Assembly (NCBI RefSeq): GCF_023973825.1
Contig: NC_090127.1
Coordinates: 3,207,131-3,271,130, forward strand
Direction: 5' to 3'
DNA: 64,000 bases
Source: Plasmodium brasilianum
Taxonomy: Eukaryota > Apicomplexa > Aconoidasida > Haemosporida > Plasmodiidae
The position numbers were made by a program, and so were the translations under genes. Positions 40,395 to 54,310 of this stretch are shown piece by piece. Under the pieces are notes generated by a model. It was not told the origin of the DNA. It saw nothing but the letters and a program-made list of their open reading frames with translations, and did not search any database. Within the stretch, counting starts at the first letter, position 1. Each line of letters starts with the position of its first letter.

Positions 40395-41861
40395 TTACAA
40401 GAAATTTATAGGTTTTGCAGGATTTTTTTCTATATTATGGTGTTTAATAAATGCTTGATCCTTTTCACACGATCGGGAAATTTTCCTCCAACGGATGCAT
40501 TTTCTATATTTATAGAGGAAATATATTATTACAAAAAAACTCATGACATAAAACGCAATAGCAGCAGCACTTAATTTAAGAGCTACAAATATTCCTACAA
40601 TGGGAACCATTGATATAACTGGAGATAAAATTTTAATATTCTTGATAATTCGTCTTAATTTATTATTTTTTTTTCTACGTCCAATAAGCTTGTATTGACT
40701 GTAAGAATTAAGTTCCAATGATTTTAATATTTCTGTTTCATATATTGCATCTATTCTTTTTAAAAGTCTGTATATCTTGGATAAAAAAGATATATTACGA
40801 AATTTATATTTCTTCAAGTTAAGTTTTTTTCCTTTTAATATTTTTTCATAATCTGTATTACTATTATTATCATTATATTTTAAGTTATTTCTTGATTTTT
40901 GATTAGAATTATCATACTTTAATAAATTATTTATTGTTTTAGTAATATCATCATAATTTAATTTATCAAGTGAATTTTCAAAATTATAGTCAGCTTTTAA
41001 AACATTAAATAATTTTTGAGCTGTTTCATCATATTTTAATTTATCATACATGTTGTCAATATCATTATGTGAATAAAATGAATTGTCTTGTTCTTCAAAT
41101 TTGTTATATTCCTGTAATGCATCATATATTTTCTTTACAGTATCATAATCTTCTGATATATTGTACTGTTTTTTAGAAATGTCATGAACTCTTAATGGAT
41201 CGTCTCGTTTTTCAAAATTCCAAAAATCTTCTAATGGCGAGTGTGTTTTTTCAGAATTATTATTATGCTTTAATCCTTTAGATTGTTTTTCAAATTCATC
41301 GTCATATTTTTCTTTTTTACACCTATTTTCTAAATTATTATCATGTTTCATTAAATAAGGTTTATTTTGAATACTATAATACTTTTTTAATAATTCAAGT
41401 TTATCCTCAAAAATATCATCAAACTGTCTTCCATCAGATGGCTGTTCATAAATATGCTGAGATTCTTTAAAGTATTTTTGGAAACCTAATTTCAAAGGTT
41501 TATAATCTTGTTGAGCATATACATCTGCTAGACATAGTGATCGGTTAGCTCTTATGTAGAGTGAGTTATTTATGTTGTGTATGCTATCCAAAAGTTTACA
41601 ATAGTTATACTAAAAAATAAAGAACGTATTCAAATATTTATGTGTGGGAATTTATTTAAATAATAAGAAAATTTTCCTTATAAAAGTAAATTATATATTA
41701 ACCAAAAAAAAAAAAAAAAGAACAGAACTATTTTGTAATGTTTAAATGCAGTTACACTGTTTTACTTCATCATTATCTCTACATATCCATATTAAAAGGG
41801 TCAACGTTAGAACATTTATAAAAAAGAAACAGTTATGGTTTTTCCTCATGAGATACATCAT
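40395..41861 (-). CDS. Plasmodium exported protein with two C-terminal TM segments
   Basis: Exon 1 (41861-41766) encodes a 32-residue leader (MMYLMRKNHNCFFFINVLTL, then TLLIWICRDNDE) ending at GTAAAA. Exon 2 (41609-40395) follows TTTTTTAG in phase 0, for a total of 436 residues. The leader's TLLIWIC wording is typical of subtelomeric exported families. Just after it, NRSLCLAD may be a relaxed PEXEL-like site; it lacks the acidic residue in the canonical place. The middle has degenerate charged repeats built around LKYD/LNYD. The C-terminus has RIDAIYETEI followed by two membrane segments (about residues 365-400) and a basic end. The protein at 49.0-50.2 kb shares the DAxYETE(L/I) motif, the basic stretch and the paired helices. 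I recognise the architecture of fam-l/fam-m/Pv-fam-d-like proteins but cannot name the family. Confidence 0.78.
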
Positions 41862-44249
41862 ATTTAAGAAGGCAATTATGTAATAATATTAAAACAGTTA
41901 GATTATCATAAGTTCAGTAATACACAATGAGAAATAAGTTGATATTATTCGTTTAACGTTTTCTACTTTTTTAAAACTTCAATCATTTTAAATGTGTAAA
42001 TTAATTGAAATTAAGATATAAATAAATGTATGCATAAAGAAAAATTATACTCAAAACAATATTTTCGTAAAAATACTGATATAAAAATAATATGAATTAA
42101 AATTATTCAGACGATTATAGATTGATAAGTAGTCGACATATTTTTAATGTTGCATATTAATTTTAAATTCAGAATTTTCGTAATAATTTTACTAGTAAAA
42201 AAAAAAAAAATATATACATATATATATCATGTGCTGAATAACGTTAGTTGATGAAAGTATAAAAAGGGGCAAATTTAAGTAAAATGTAATATGAGAAAAA
42301 AAATAATGTTTTAAACCAGTGATGATCCATATTTTCTTTTTAAAAAAGTTTTTTATCTAATATATATGTTTTATTAACTTTAATTTTAGTAAAGGACAAA
42401 ATGAAAGGTTAAGTAATTAGATATGTAATATATGTGAATAATTAGAACATTAACACATTATTACATAACTCCCACGCATATTTCTTTAGGGGAAAGTGCT
42501 GAATAAAAAAAATAAGGTGATATAATTAATTGCTCACTTTTATGCTTTATAAGAGGTGGAAAAATGTTTTTTGATTTTTTTGTACTCAACTTTGATTATA
42601 AAGGGGTCTATTATAGAATGTACAAAGTTCTATTATTCTTAAACTATGATGTAAAAATTTTCAAATTAAATATTTTTACAGTGCACAGTTTTACCTCTTT
42701 ACAGTGGAACTTACTACAATAATGGAAATTTCAAATACAAAAAAAAAAAAAAGAAAAAAAAAAATGTGCACATATATTTATGTGAACATAATAATAACGA
42801 ATAAAATTTATTTTAATTACTTCATATGTGAATTCGCAATAATTGAATAATCAGTAAATATATGTACATATATATAAGTGAATATGAGAATTAGAAGTAA
42901 AATTACGTGAAAATTTAAAATGAGTGTGCATGTGCATTTTTAATAGTCATCAGCATTATTTTCAGTTAAAATTTTATAATAGATTAATATGGAAAATATA
43001 TCTTTTGAATATGGAACACTGATAAAAAATACAAAAATTTTTTTTTTTTTTTTTAACTGAAAAAGAACTGAAGAATTTATTAAAACATAAGAAAAAGCGT
43101 TATGGATAAGGAAATAAATTTTTTTATGTAAATACGAAAGAATGGAGAATAGATAAATGTATTATATGCCATGACAACATAGAAGAAAAAATTAAACTAA
43201 ATTATTAATGTAATAATAATAATAGTAGTTCAAAGCAGAAAAAATTTTATGTAACAAAAATGATTAATTGATTTTTTACATTTATTTATTTTAAAATGAT
43301 ATAAAGTATAAACTGCATTAATACCATTCAAGGGTTAATTAACAATGGTACGCGATAAATTCTTATAATTAGAAAAAAATGGGAGATACAAATAATTAAC
43401 GATAAAATGAAATGATTTTAAGTTAATGATTTAATAAAATTTTTTTTTAGAATTTATATTATGTAGACAAATGAAATTGTTACGATAAAATTTGCTGTTT
43501 ATATACATATAATAAAACAGTTAAACTTTCAAAATTACTGTTATAAAGTTAAAAATTAAGGTTATTTTTATTTTTTATAATTAAAATGGTTTTTAGGGTA
43601 ATACTTCGCCTTAATATTTTTGAATTGTAGGAAAGGAAAATTAATATTTATATATCTTATATTTAATAGAAAACAAGTTTTATAAATATCTATGTATAAA
43701 AATATAGAGTACTCTGAAAATAAAAAACAATTTTCTAATGAATAAGCGTTATGGAAATATTATTTTTAATATATATTTGTTAATATAAAACTAAATATAA
43801 TAAAAAGCAATGTCACTTTTTCAACAAGGGAAAAAATACTTATGTAAAAAAAGCACATGTAATGCAAACTCTACTTAAATACAAATACATTTAATGCATA
43901 TACCCTGTTATAAAAAGAATGTGAGAAATATTATTTAAACATATAGGTTTTAATAATTTAAGTAATATATATTTCAATTTTTGTGCTCTCAATAATTTTA
44001 AGTTTTCAGGGTTTTTTCCATTTATCCATTATTATCTTAAATCTATCATATTTATAATATAAAATAATAAATGTTCTCAAAAATATAATTCTTTGAAGAT
44101 GAAAATTTCAAAATATTTCAGTGTGTTTGTACTTTTACGTTTATGCATATACATCGTGCTCTTCCTTATTCTTCGATAAATGAATAATACTTCGGCAACT
44201 TAAGTAGGGAAACATACTAATAGTAATTTAGAATTAAAGATTATTTTTT
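41862..44249. other. Intergenic, no gene seen
   Basis: 2.4 kb of AT-rich DNA between two minus-strand genes. It is upstream of the exported protein and downstream of the tryptophan-rich antigen. Confidence 0.6.
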
Positions 44250-45404
44250 TTAATTGGTGCATTCTTCTTTGGGAACTACATTTTTCCGCTCTTCATTCCA
44301 TACATTCCATTGTTTTTTATTAATCCATTTATTAATAAAAACTTCTACCCATTCGTTAAAAGAATTCTGTTTGTCTTCTTTCAGCTTTTTCCATTTTTTG
44401 CATTCATTATAGTATAAACCTTCTTTACTACGAACCCAACTATTCCATTGTGCTTTTTCCATGGATACCCTTTTTTCCCATTTGTGTTGATTTTTTTTGA
44501 TTCTTTCATTTAACGGATTTGGTATTTCTATATATTTGAGTTTTTCCCAATATTCAAATTCATCACGTCTCCAGTCTTTCAATAACCAAGTTAATATTTT
44601 GTCTTTTTTCCATTCTCTCCATTGTTTTATGATCCATTCTTTCCAAATGACTTGCTTTTCGTGCATCCATTTATTCAAATCCATTAACATACATTTCTTT
44701 CCTTCTGTCTTAATCCATGTCTCCCATGTACTTTCATCCCATGTTGGCAATTCATTTAAAATATTTTGCTCATATTCATTATCCATATTTTCGTTATAAT
44801 GCATCCATTTATTTTCCATAGAATTTAACCATTCTTGCCATTCACTTTCTCTTTCTTCAATCCAGCATTTTTTTTCAGTTTCTAGATATGAATTGAAATA
44901 TTGCCAATCTATCTCTAATTTCGTCATCCAATTACGCCACGCATGTTTCTTAAGTTCTTCTGATTTTTCAAGAAGTCCTTGCTCAACAGTTATTTTTTTC
45001 AGTTTTCTTCTTTGTTCCTTTTCTAATTTTATTTGGTTTTCTGATTTCTAAAAGGATTAAAAAATTAGTAAGTATATTTATTTTTACAAATAATTACTTT
45101 TTCCATATTATTAATTTATATTCTTAAAAAAGAATTAAATAAAAAAGTAAAAATAAATCTATACATAATAATTTGTACTTTATATAATATTTTTTTTTTT
45201 TTATCTTTTTTTTACCTGCGTATTGAATTTCATATAAAGGGCAATAGCAATTATTGTAAATACGGTAACATATACATATGGAGACAAAGAGTTTGTATCC
45301 ATATAATTTGATAAAATGTTACAGTTAAATCTAGGAAATTTACTAAAAAATGAAGGCGATACAACTTCATTACCTAATTCCACCTCACTACCACTAAGCT
45401 CCAT
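44250..45404 (-). CDS. Tryptophan-rich antigen (TRAg), TM-anchored form
   Basis: Exon 1 (45404-45216, 63 codons) has an ATG start (MELSGSEVELGN) and a membrane segment at about residues 43-59 (YVYVTVFTIIAIALYM), ending at GTAAAA. Exon 2 (45047-44250) follows TTTTAG in phase 0, giving 328 residues in total. From HAWRNWMTKLEIDW onward tryptophans recur at close spacing (for example EWQEWLNSMENKWMHY and WKEWIIKQWREWKKDK). This is the helical Trp-rich domain of Pv-fam-a/TRAg proteins, which bind red-cell surface components in P. vivax. The domain occupies nearly all of exon 2. There is no cleavable signal peptide; the hydrophobic segment is internal, unlike the second TRAg at 54.3-55.3 kb. Confidence 0.88.
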
Positions 45405-48400
45405 TTTTTATGTTTTTGTTAAAAAAAAGAATAAATGTTAGAATAAAAAAAAGAATTATTCAATAATAGTAAAATTTAGTATAATAGGAATGTTCTATTT
45501 ATATTCTTAACTATTTCTTAATTTCTGGTGTCATTTTGTAATGAAAAAATAATAAATTAAAAAAATGGTATTACATAAAAATAAGTTATAAAAAAAAAAA
45601 AAAATATAACAGTAAAAAAATTTAATTTCAATTATTATATTCTTAATTATATATTTAAAGATTTTATACAACAATTAAACTATGCATACAAGAGACATTA
45701 CAACAAACTATTGAAATTTTGTTTGTTCTGCAATCATTTTATTAAAATTGGATTTTGAACATTTAGAAATTTAATTTATCATTCATATGGTATTTTTACT
45801 ATTATGCTTATCTTTAAAATTATTTGTAACTATTTATATAAGAAATGTTTTTTTTTTTGAACTTCGTTATAAAAAGAATAAAAAATAGTCTTATAGTTAA
45901 ATATATATAAGAATTAAAATTATTAATGGATTCAAATTTGGACACAAAGAATAATATTGATTGTATGTTTTTTTTTCCTAGCAAATATTTCATATTAAAT
46001 TATATTTAAAAATATATATATTCATATAAGATGATATATTATTTATAGTATGAGGTATTTTCTTTGCCTAAAATTATTGTTATTTTAGGGTTGAATAACA
46101 GTTTCATGAAACATTTAGTTAACTATTTAAAGTGGTAACTGTAAAATCGAAAAAAACATATAATATAAAAAATAAATCATATATTATACTTTTTAAAATA
46201 TATTTATTGAAAACAAAAATCGGAAAGGAGCTAAAAATACTTAAGAAAGCAATTATTAAATATTATCGCTTTTTATATATGAAATACATGTATCTTTTCT
46301 TTTTATATATATATTATTGATTTGGTATTTTTATTGAATATAAAATCAAGGTTATTATATAATCCTAAGAGGCTTCAATGTTTTGTTCGTATTAAAAGGG
46401 ACATTTTATTTTTTTATAAGTATCTATATTTTGTTTAATTTGACAAACATTTTTGTTTTTATTTTCATTTCATTATAATTTCTCCTAAAATATTATTTGA
46501 TGATTTTGAAAAATAAAAATGAAAAATAATGAAGTTGATAATAATAGAAAACGTTGATGTTGAACACCATTTTTGCTTCATTTTGTCAACATGTTAGAAA
46601 GAAAATATGATGAAAGTTGTTAGAACAGTTTTTTCTAATTTTTACAATATTAATTAGGTATTTATATTTAATTTTTAAAATTATACACTTTAAAAAAGGG
46701 TAATTATTTTGTATTGTGTTCTATTTTATTATAAGGTTTGTTTTATTAAGCAAATTTAAATTTATTTTCACAACGGAATGTAACATATGACAATTTTTTT
46801 TAGCGTTATTCTTATACATATGCATAAATTACATAAAAGGAATAATAGAAATTAATATTATTACTATTTATGAAAAATCGGGTGAAAAAAGTACACAAAA
46901 GAAAAATAATAAAAAAAAAAAAATAAAATAGCTATATAACTTAAATTTTGAAAAAGAAGAATTTTTAAATTACAAGGAAAAAAAAAGTTAAATATTAAAT
47001 CGTCATCTTAATAGTTGTAAGCATTGAATATAACATTTTATTAATAATATATTACCGCACAAAGAGATCACATTATTATTCTTTTTTTAATATTGTGAAA
47101 TATGTAATTTTATATAGTAATTGTGATACTTAATAATCACTGTGTTGTTGAATAATTTCTTATAAAAGTAATGAAATTTAGTGCTGTTATATTTTAGTTG
47201 CAATTATAAATATAAAAATATATAATAGGAATAATGTAATTATTGAAATAAAAATTATTAATATAAAAAGATATATGAAATGCTTTACTTATGAGTAATA
47301 TAGAATTATATTATAATATTTGAGATGTTTATTGCACTTGAGGAAAAAACGTTAAAGGAAAAAAAATAAAAGGATAAATATTTAAATTATATTGTATTTT
47401 ACACTATTGTATGATATTGAGTTATATTGCAGTATATTACACTTAATTTCACAGTGATTGTTGTTAAAATGCAATCATTGCAATAATCTATCATTTATTA
47501 ATGTTAAGTTATTGTGAACATGAAATATATTTAATTTTAAATAAATATGTATTAGGACTTTTTATTTGACAACATATAAAATTTTTGAAGTTCGTTTTAA
47601 CTTTTATTTTGAATTAAATTACAATTTGGTAAGAAAGAGTTTTAGTAGTTCGCACTACAGAAATAAATTTCTAACACTGCTTTTTAAATGTTACTTTCGC
47701 GTGTTACATAATTATTAATATTAATATTAAACAACATAACTAATAGAACAAAATATAAAACGTTAATGATTTCAATATTATAACATAATAGGTAAAACAA
47801 AATTATGATTAAATACGAATTTAGGTGATGCATAAAAAAATTTTTATTATACATTCCTATTGCGATATGAACTAAATTTTAATAAAAAATCTAGTGACTT
47901 TATATAGAAGTGAAAATATAAGATTATAGCATATATAATGTTAGACTTTTTTGGAATTATTTAAAAATAGAAAAGGAATTCCATATGGAGGATAAATGTA
48001 AATCATTTGAATACTATATAATAAAATTATAATACTATTTTAAATTAATTTGATATATAATAATATTAGACAGAGATATTTTATACTAAATATATACTAA
48101 CCTTTAAGGCTACACCCTCCTAAAATAATTAAATAATCTTATTAAAATGAAAGATATTACCAAATTAAAGTTAAAGTAACATCTTTAAAAATAACTGTTT
48201 TTGAAACTAAATTCATATTTTAATACTTCAGTTTAAAAGAAACAATGATGGAAAATTATACTACGAAAAAAAGTTGACATTAAAGTTTCTATTTTTTCTT
48301 TTGGAGAAATATAATGAATGAAGTTATTTAAGTGTTGGCTATGAACAACATAATATTAATGATAACAAAAAAAAAAAATGAAAAAAAGAAATTTTATTTT

Positions 48401-49015
48401 TATTTTTTGAAAAGTGAAAAAATGGAGAATAATATAATTTTAGAAAACGTCAGAACATGATGGAACTAAAAAAAAAAAAAAGTTAAATAAGTATACTTAC
48501 GCTAAATGATGATTATACTAAATTACAATTCTTTAAACAAAAATTAATATTATACTTTAATTAATAATTGAAAAGCCTTCAGAAAAGTAAGATACAAATA
48601 TAGCAAAATGTACTTTTTAAAAAGAAAAATGTCAACTTAAATGCAATGTTTCCAATTGCACATTCCACAAATCAATTAAAAAATACATGAATATAATAAT
48701 TAGTAGATTGCATAATATTATACATAAAAAAATAAATACAATATACCATAAAAAAGGAAAAAAAAAATTCTTTAAAAAGGTATATTTTACCATAAAAGTT
48801 ATACCAAGTTATTAATGTAAATAAAAAGCATCAAACATATGTGGATTTAATAATACCAATGTAAATATGAAATCAGATGAAAATAACTTTAGATAAAACT
48901 TTGAAACAGTATACGATTCATAAATCTAAAGTACATTACATGCATATATATATATATATATATATAGCTTTACTTTGAAATTTATATAATTTTAATGATG
49001 TTCAGATTATGTCTC
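45405..49015. other. Intergenic, no gene seen
   Basis: 3.6 kb of AT-rich DNA with homopolymer runs. A 62-codon frame at 46,132 is Lys/Ile/Tyr low complexity without any other support. Confidence 0.6.
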
Positions 49016-50228
49016 TTAATTTGGTGATATATACGGTAACATTATTCTACGTCTCTCATCAGCTTTTAAAAGACGTTTTACATTAAATTCTCCGTATAAT
49101 TTGCAAAGGCGTTTACATTTCTTATATTTATACCAAACATATAATACAGATGCAATAAGGAATATGGATGATACAATAATACCTGTATTTGAATTATACA
49201 TATAACACAATACTAAAGTTACAGCAAATACTAATATCGGAGATAAAACTGTTAAGAAATCCTTAATTTTTCTTGTTAAACTACGTTTCTTTTTTCGTAC
49301 GTTCCTTCCTTGTTGATTGTTATAATATGACATTATATTTATTAATTCTGTTTCATACAATGCATCTGACTTTTTTAAATATTTCATTAACTTCTTTATT
49401 ATATATCTTATAAATCCTATATATTTCTTCTTATTATGAGTACTGTATCTTAATATATTTTTTGGATCATCCGAGTACGAATAAGATTTTAATGAAGAAA
49501 ATAAATTTTCCTTATCATATTCATGATTTAATTCATCGGATATAATTTCAGGGATATATTCATCTTTTAATGAACCATATCTCTTTACAGAATTATCATC
49601 ATTCCTAAATACATTTGGTACTCTTTTCAAATTATTTTCCTGTGCTCGCTTTTTATAATTTTGTTTTTGTTCGAAACCATTAACATATTTACTTCCTTCA
49701 TTAAACTGTTTTTCAAACAGATTACAGTAATTTCCTCTATTAGACCTCTTTTCAGCATTTGAATCATTCACTGGTACATAAAATCGTCTTTGAATATTGT
49801 CATCACGTAACAGAGCATGTAACTGACTTTGAAAAGGTTCGCTACTCATTAACTCTTTTAATCGTTTTGATAATATGCCATCATCCTCTTCTAATATTTT
49901 CGTTAATTTGTATTTTAATGATGTGTAATTTTGCTGTGGTTCTAAGCGTACATTATTCTTTAATAATCTACTGTTTCTCTTATTACACAATTTACCTATG
50001 GAAGTTGACTAAAAATTAAAATACGTATTTATTGTTTAAAAAATATCTTCATTTCTAACATAAACAAAATTTTCAAAGGAAAAATGTTAAAATGATTAGA
50101 TATATACAAATAAAATTCTGAACTTTAATTTATCATGTTACCTTTTTAGAATATTGACGAGACCATATAAAATTGGTAAAAGTAAAAATTTTAAAAAAAA
50201 ATAAATATATGTTTGCTCTTATAATCAT
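49016..50228 (-). CDS. Plasmodium exported protein with two C-terminal TM segments
   Basis: Exon 1 (50228-50142) encodes a 29-residue leader (MIIRANIYLFFFKIFTFTNF, then IWSRQYSKK) ending at GTAACA. Exon 2 (50008-49016) follows TTTTTAG in phase 0, for a total of 359 residues. Shortly after the junction comes NSRLLKNN, a PEXEL-like RxL site without the acidic fifth residue. A charged central region leads to KSDALYETEL, a basic KKKRSLTRK stretch, and two membrane segments (about residues 272-289 and 295-313), then YKYKKCKRL. The YETE motif and paired helices match the protein at 40.4-41.9 kb, so the two are likely divergent members of one exported family. The exact family name is not certain. 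Confidence 0.78.
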
Positions 50229-53200
50229 ATTGCCTTTCTTCAAAGTTCTGTTAAATTATTAGTAATATTAAAATTTTTACATGTATTAATATTTTTTCTA
50301 CAATATTTAATAAAGGTTGAGATATAATATGATATTAATATTTTTTATTTTCCTGATATTGCAAAGAACTTCGAAGGCTCTTTTTAAACTTAATTTAAGT
50401 TAATTACACAATTAATGATATTAAAAAAAAAAAATATATTTAAAAATATAGTTTTTACAAGAAATACGATTAATTTAGAACACTTTTATTTAAATAGAAT
50501 TTAGTAATCATTAAAAATATACATTTATCTATACAATAGTATTTGAGATTTTTTGAAAGTTTTAAAATAGTTAATTTCTGAATAAAAAAAAAATATACAC
50601 ACATAAAATTATTTAGGAAATACTATGTGTGTCCAAATCCATAGTAAAATTGTGTAAAATTTAGATAAAAAAAAAAAAAATATATATATATTTATTTATG
50701 TATATATATGTAATATATATAAATAAAATATATACTTTTTATATATATATTATCAGACATAACCATAATACAATAAAATGAACTTACTGGAATTTAATGT
50801 ATATATTTTAAAAAAGGATGATTTACTTCATTTTTTAATCATTTTTATATAGTAAATTTTTAAATTAATTATTAGGAAAAATAAAAAAGAAAATAACAAA
50901 AAAAAAGTTATTAAAAGAGGAATAATTTTTAGAAAACTTTTGTTTGATATACGCAAATTATAAAATATTAATGCAGCATAGCATTTAAAACTAAAATGAT
51001 TGATATATAATTACACATAAAACATAAAAAGAAAATTTTTATTTAATTTTGCTTCTTAAGAATTTTAAATATGTAAAATTAAAGTTACTACTACATTTCT
51101 AATATTTTTTTTACAAATTATATAGTTCTCTTGGGAATGTGTAGGATATTTTTCAAGTGTTAATCATATATAAAATGATATAATTGAGTATTACTTAAAA
51201 ATTAAAGATTCATTGTTTTGGTAATTATTATTATAAATATTGTTGTCAAAAAAAAAAAAGCATAAATGCATATATATTATATATATAAGGAAAAAAAAAA
51301 AAATTAATAATATAATAGCAGATATGATAAGGGAAATTTTACATTTGTAATAGATGATGAATAATGGAATAATAAAATAATGCAAAGAATAATAGGCAAT
51401 TATAAATTTATATATAAATGTAAAAAGTAAAATTGAGAAAAGATTATAAAATGAGATTACTCTACATATAAATAAATGTAATTAAAATGGTTAAAAATAT
51501 TAAAACATTTTTTCAGACAACTTTATATTATATTATATTATATTATAATTTTCGAATTAATTATTATTAAAATTAATTTAATACTTGCTTATAAATGGAG
51601 TTAATTATATAAAACTTTTTTAACAGTCGTGCAAAATCATAAAAATTTATATAGTATAATAATATTTATATGAAATCTAATTGCAAATGAACAAAATTTT
51701 TTACATATAGCTCAGGTTTTCATCCTTAATTATGCACCATACCCAATTATGCTAATATGAAAAGATTTTTTTAATTCTGAATAAAAATTATAAATATTGA
51801 AAAAATATAAAAAAAAATAAAAACCATTTCGATAAAAATTATTAAGATAAAAATATATAAGATTAAAAAATTTCAATTATGATTAGTAGTATAAATAAAG
51901 TGTAAAATAAATACATTTCTTAATCAACATTATAGTTAATGGAAAAAAATAAAATTAAATATACCTGTGGCAAAAATGCACATTTAATGTATTATTTTTT
52001 GAACAAGGAAAATATGACATGTGTAATAATTTTAGATTATTCTTTTTTAAAAAATATATTATTTAAGATTTTATAAGCACACATATTTTTTTTATCTTAT
52101 TCTATATAAATTTTTTTTTTCTTTTGAATTGCACACATATTTAAATCATGTTGCAACTCATATTCGTGATAATCGGTCTTATAAAATTTAAGCAAATATT
52201 TAAGTTTCATATATGTGTTTGCAGAAAAACATCATAAATACACTATTTTTCAATAGGGGGATATGTATATTAACCTTTTTTCCTAATCGATATTATTAAA
52301 TAAAACTAGTAAATTATATGGGAAAATATTGCTTTAAAATTAGGGTTTGAGAACTATCACAAGTATATAACAAATATATCTCACTGTTAAAGTAATCTAT
52401 GAATTTGCTTATATTATTTTGTAAGATTATAAGTCATTTAAAATATGTATCTAATTTATTTTTTCTAAAAAGTATATAATCACAAATAGATATCTTAGCC
52501 TTTTCTGATTTCCTTGGTTATGTCTATTTTAAAAGCAAAACAACTTCTATTGGTAGTGTATTGTACTATATTGTATCCCATGAAATATTATTTCTTTTCC
52601 TCTTTTTTGCAATACCTAATAAAGAAAAGAATTTTAAATAAATCAATAGAGACTCGTAACATACAAAATAACTGATCTAACGTTTAAAATGAATTTTAAA
52701 AAATTTAAAAAATATAAAATTGAATTGAAATAATAATTTATGAATTGTTATATATTGCATAGCTCTAAGTACTAATATAACATAAAATGTGTTTTATTAA
52801 TTATATGAATAAAAATTACTAAAAGGAAAAAAGAATTTTAATATAATCTAATAAGCATATTTACCTGTTATACATTAGTCATACAGGAAAGCACATTTCT
52901 CGTAAAGTTATTTATTTTTCTTCTCATGGGGAAAAAAAAAAAATTATGTTTCTTTTTATTAAGTATAAAAAAAAAACGATTAATGTTCTTTAATAGTTTA
53001 TTTATCTAATATGAATCTATTAGTAGTATAATACATCGTACATTTTAATTATATAAACAATTAATTATTTTATTAACCAATATAAATTACAAGAATAATC
53101 ATAAAATATACCTTCATTTGAACCCATAAAGGGGGGAAAATAACTTCATTTTAATAACGATTAAGGTAATGAGGTTTATGTTGATTTAGATAAGATTTTT

Positions 53201-54310
53201 GTTAAAAATATTTGTCAATATATCCTCTAAGAATAAAATCGTATAAATAGATATAATTCGTAATAAGAATAAAAATATAAATATATATAAAAAAAAAATT
53301 TACTCGTTTTTCTCTATTAGGTTTAATTTTTTTTTTTTTTTTAGGTTGTACATCTTTTTACAATGGATAAGAGATATGTATGAGTTAAATATTAACTTCA
53401 ATGTTTAAATTTAAGTTGGAAATATAAAAATCTAATTAATTCAGATGAATATAAAATAAATTTGAATAATGTATTATTAATCCTTTACTTAAGATTTATA
53501 TAAAAACTACAGTAACTCAATCTTGAGAAAACTGAAGAAAGAATTATATAACATAACATAAATTAATAAAATTCCAAAAAAGAACAAACAATATGAATAT
53601 TATGCTAGTACTTAGAAAAATGATAAATACAGAATAATTAAACACAAACCAACTGATTAATATTGTTTTCATCTTTCTTTATCTAAAACTACATAATTGT
53701 TTATAAAATGGATTGTTCTTCTGTTGATCTTTGAGAATTCATTTTAAATTATAAAATGATTATGAATACTTAATATACTTTTCGTACCTATAAATATATT
53801 ATTCTCATCTAAACGTATTTCTATGTGCATTAATATTATGATAATTCCCTAAAATATAATATGATGTTATTCACATATACCATTACCTTTCATTTTTTAA
53901 AGAAATAGTTTGTTATGAGTAACTTCTGAATGTACCATGCAATGTAAGAAAATTATAATGCGCTTTTTATTTTAGGTGTATTATTTAATGCTCATATTAC
54001 GCAAAATTTTTGTATACATAATATATATTAACCATGTATGCGTCTACTACCATAACGGATTACCGAAATTTAAAGGCAAAAGTTCATCGTATAAATTAAC
54101 AAATAATGAAAACCCTTATATTTATTTTTCCTATTTTATATATTCTTATCTTTTTTTTTTTATCATAATATCACAGTAATTTCTCGTTCTATATGTGTTA
54201 TTGGTTGCCATAAAATTTGCCAATTAAATTATAGAAAAATATAGTATAAATGCATTATTTGTTTTATTTGATAAAATATTTACGTATGATTTTTCTTTTT
54301 AAAATATATA
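50229..54310. other. Intergenic, no gene seen
   Basis: 4.1 kb of AT-rich DNA. A plus-strand frame at 53,976-54,179 follows a TTTTAG and includes HNGLPKFKGKSSSYKLTNNE. It is too short to identify and may be a gene scrap. Confidence 0.55.

Noticed and set aside
40395..50228. Naming the two exported proteins fam-l or fam-m
   Set aside because: The leader and TM architecture are similar, but the expected RLLAK-type motif and family wording are not clear enough to assign.
53976..54179. 67-codon ORF with LPKFKGKSSSYKLTNNE
   Set aside because: Too short to place in any family. A gene scrap is possible but unsupported.
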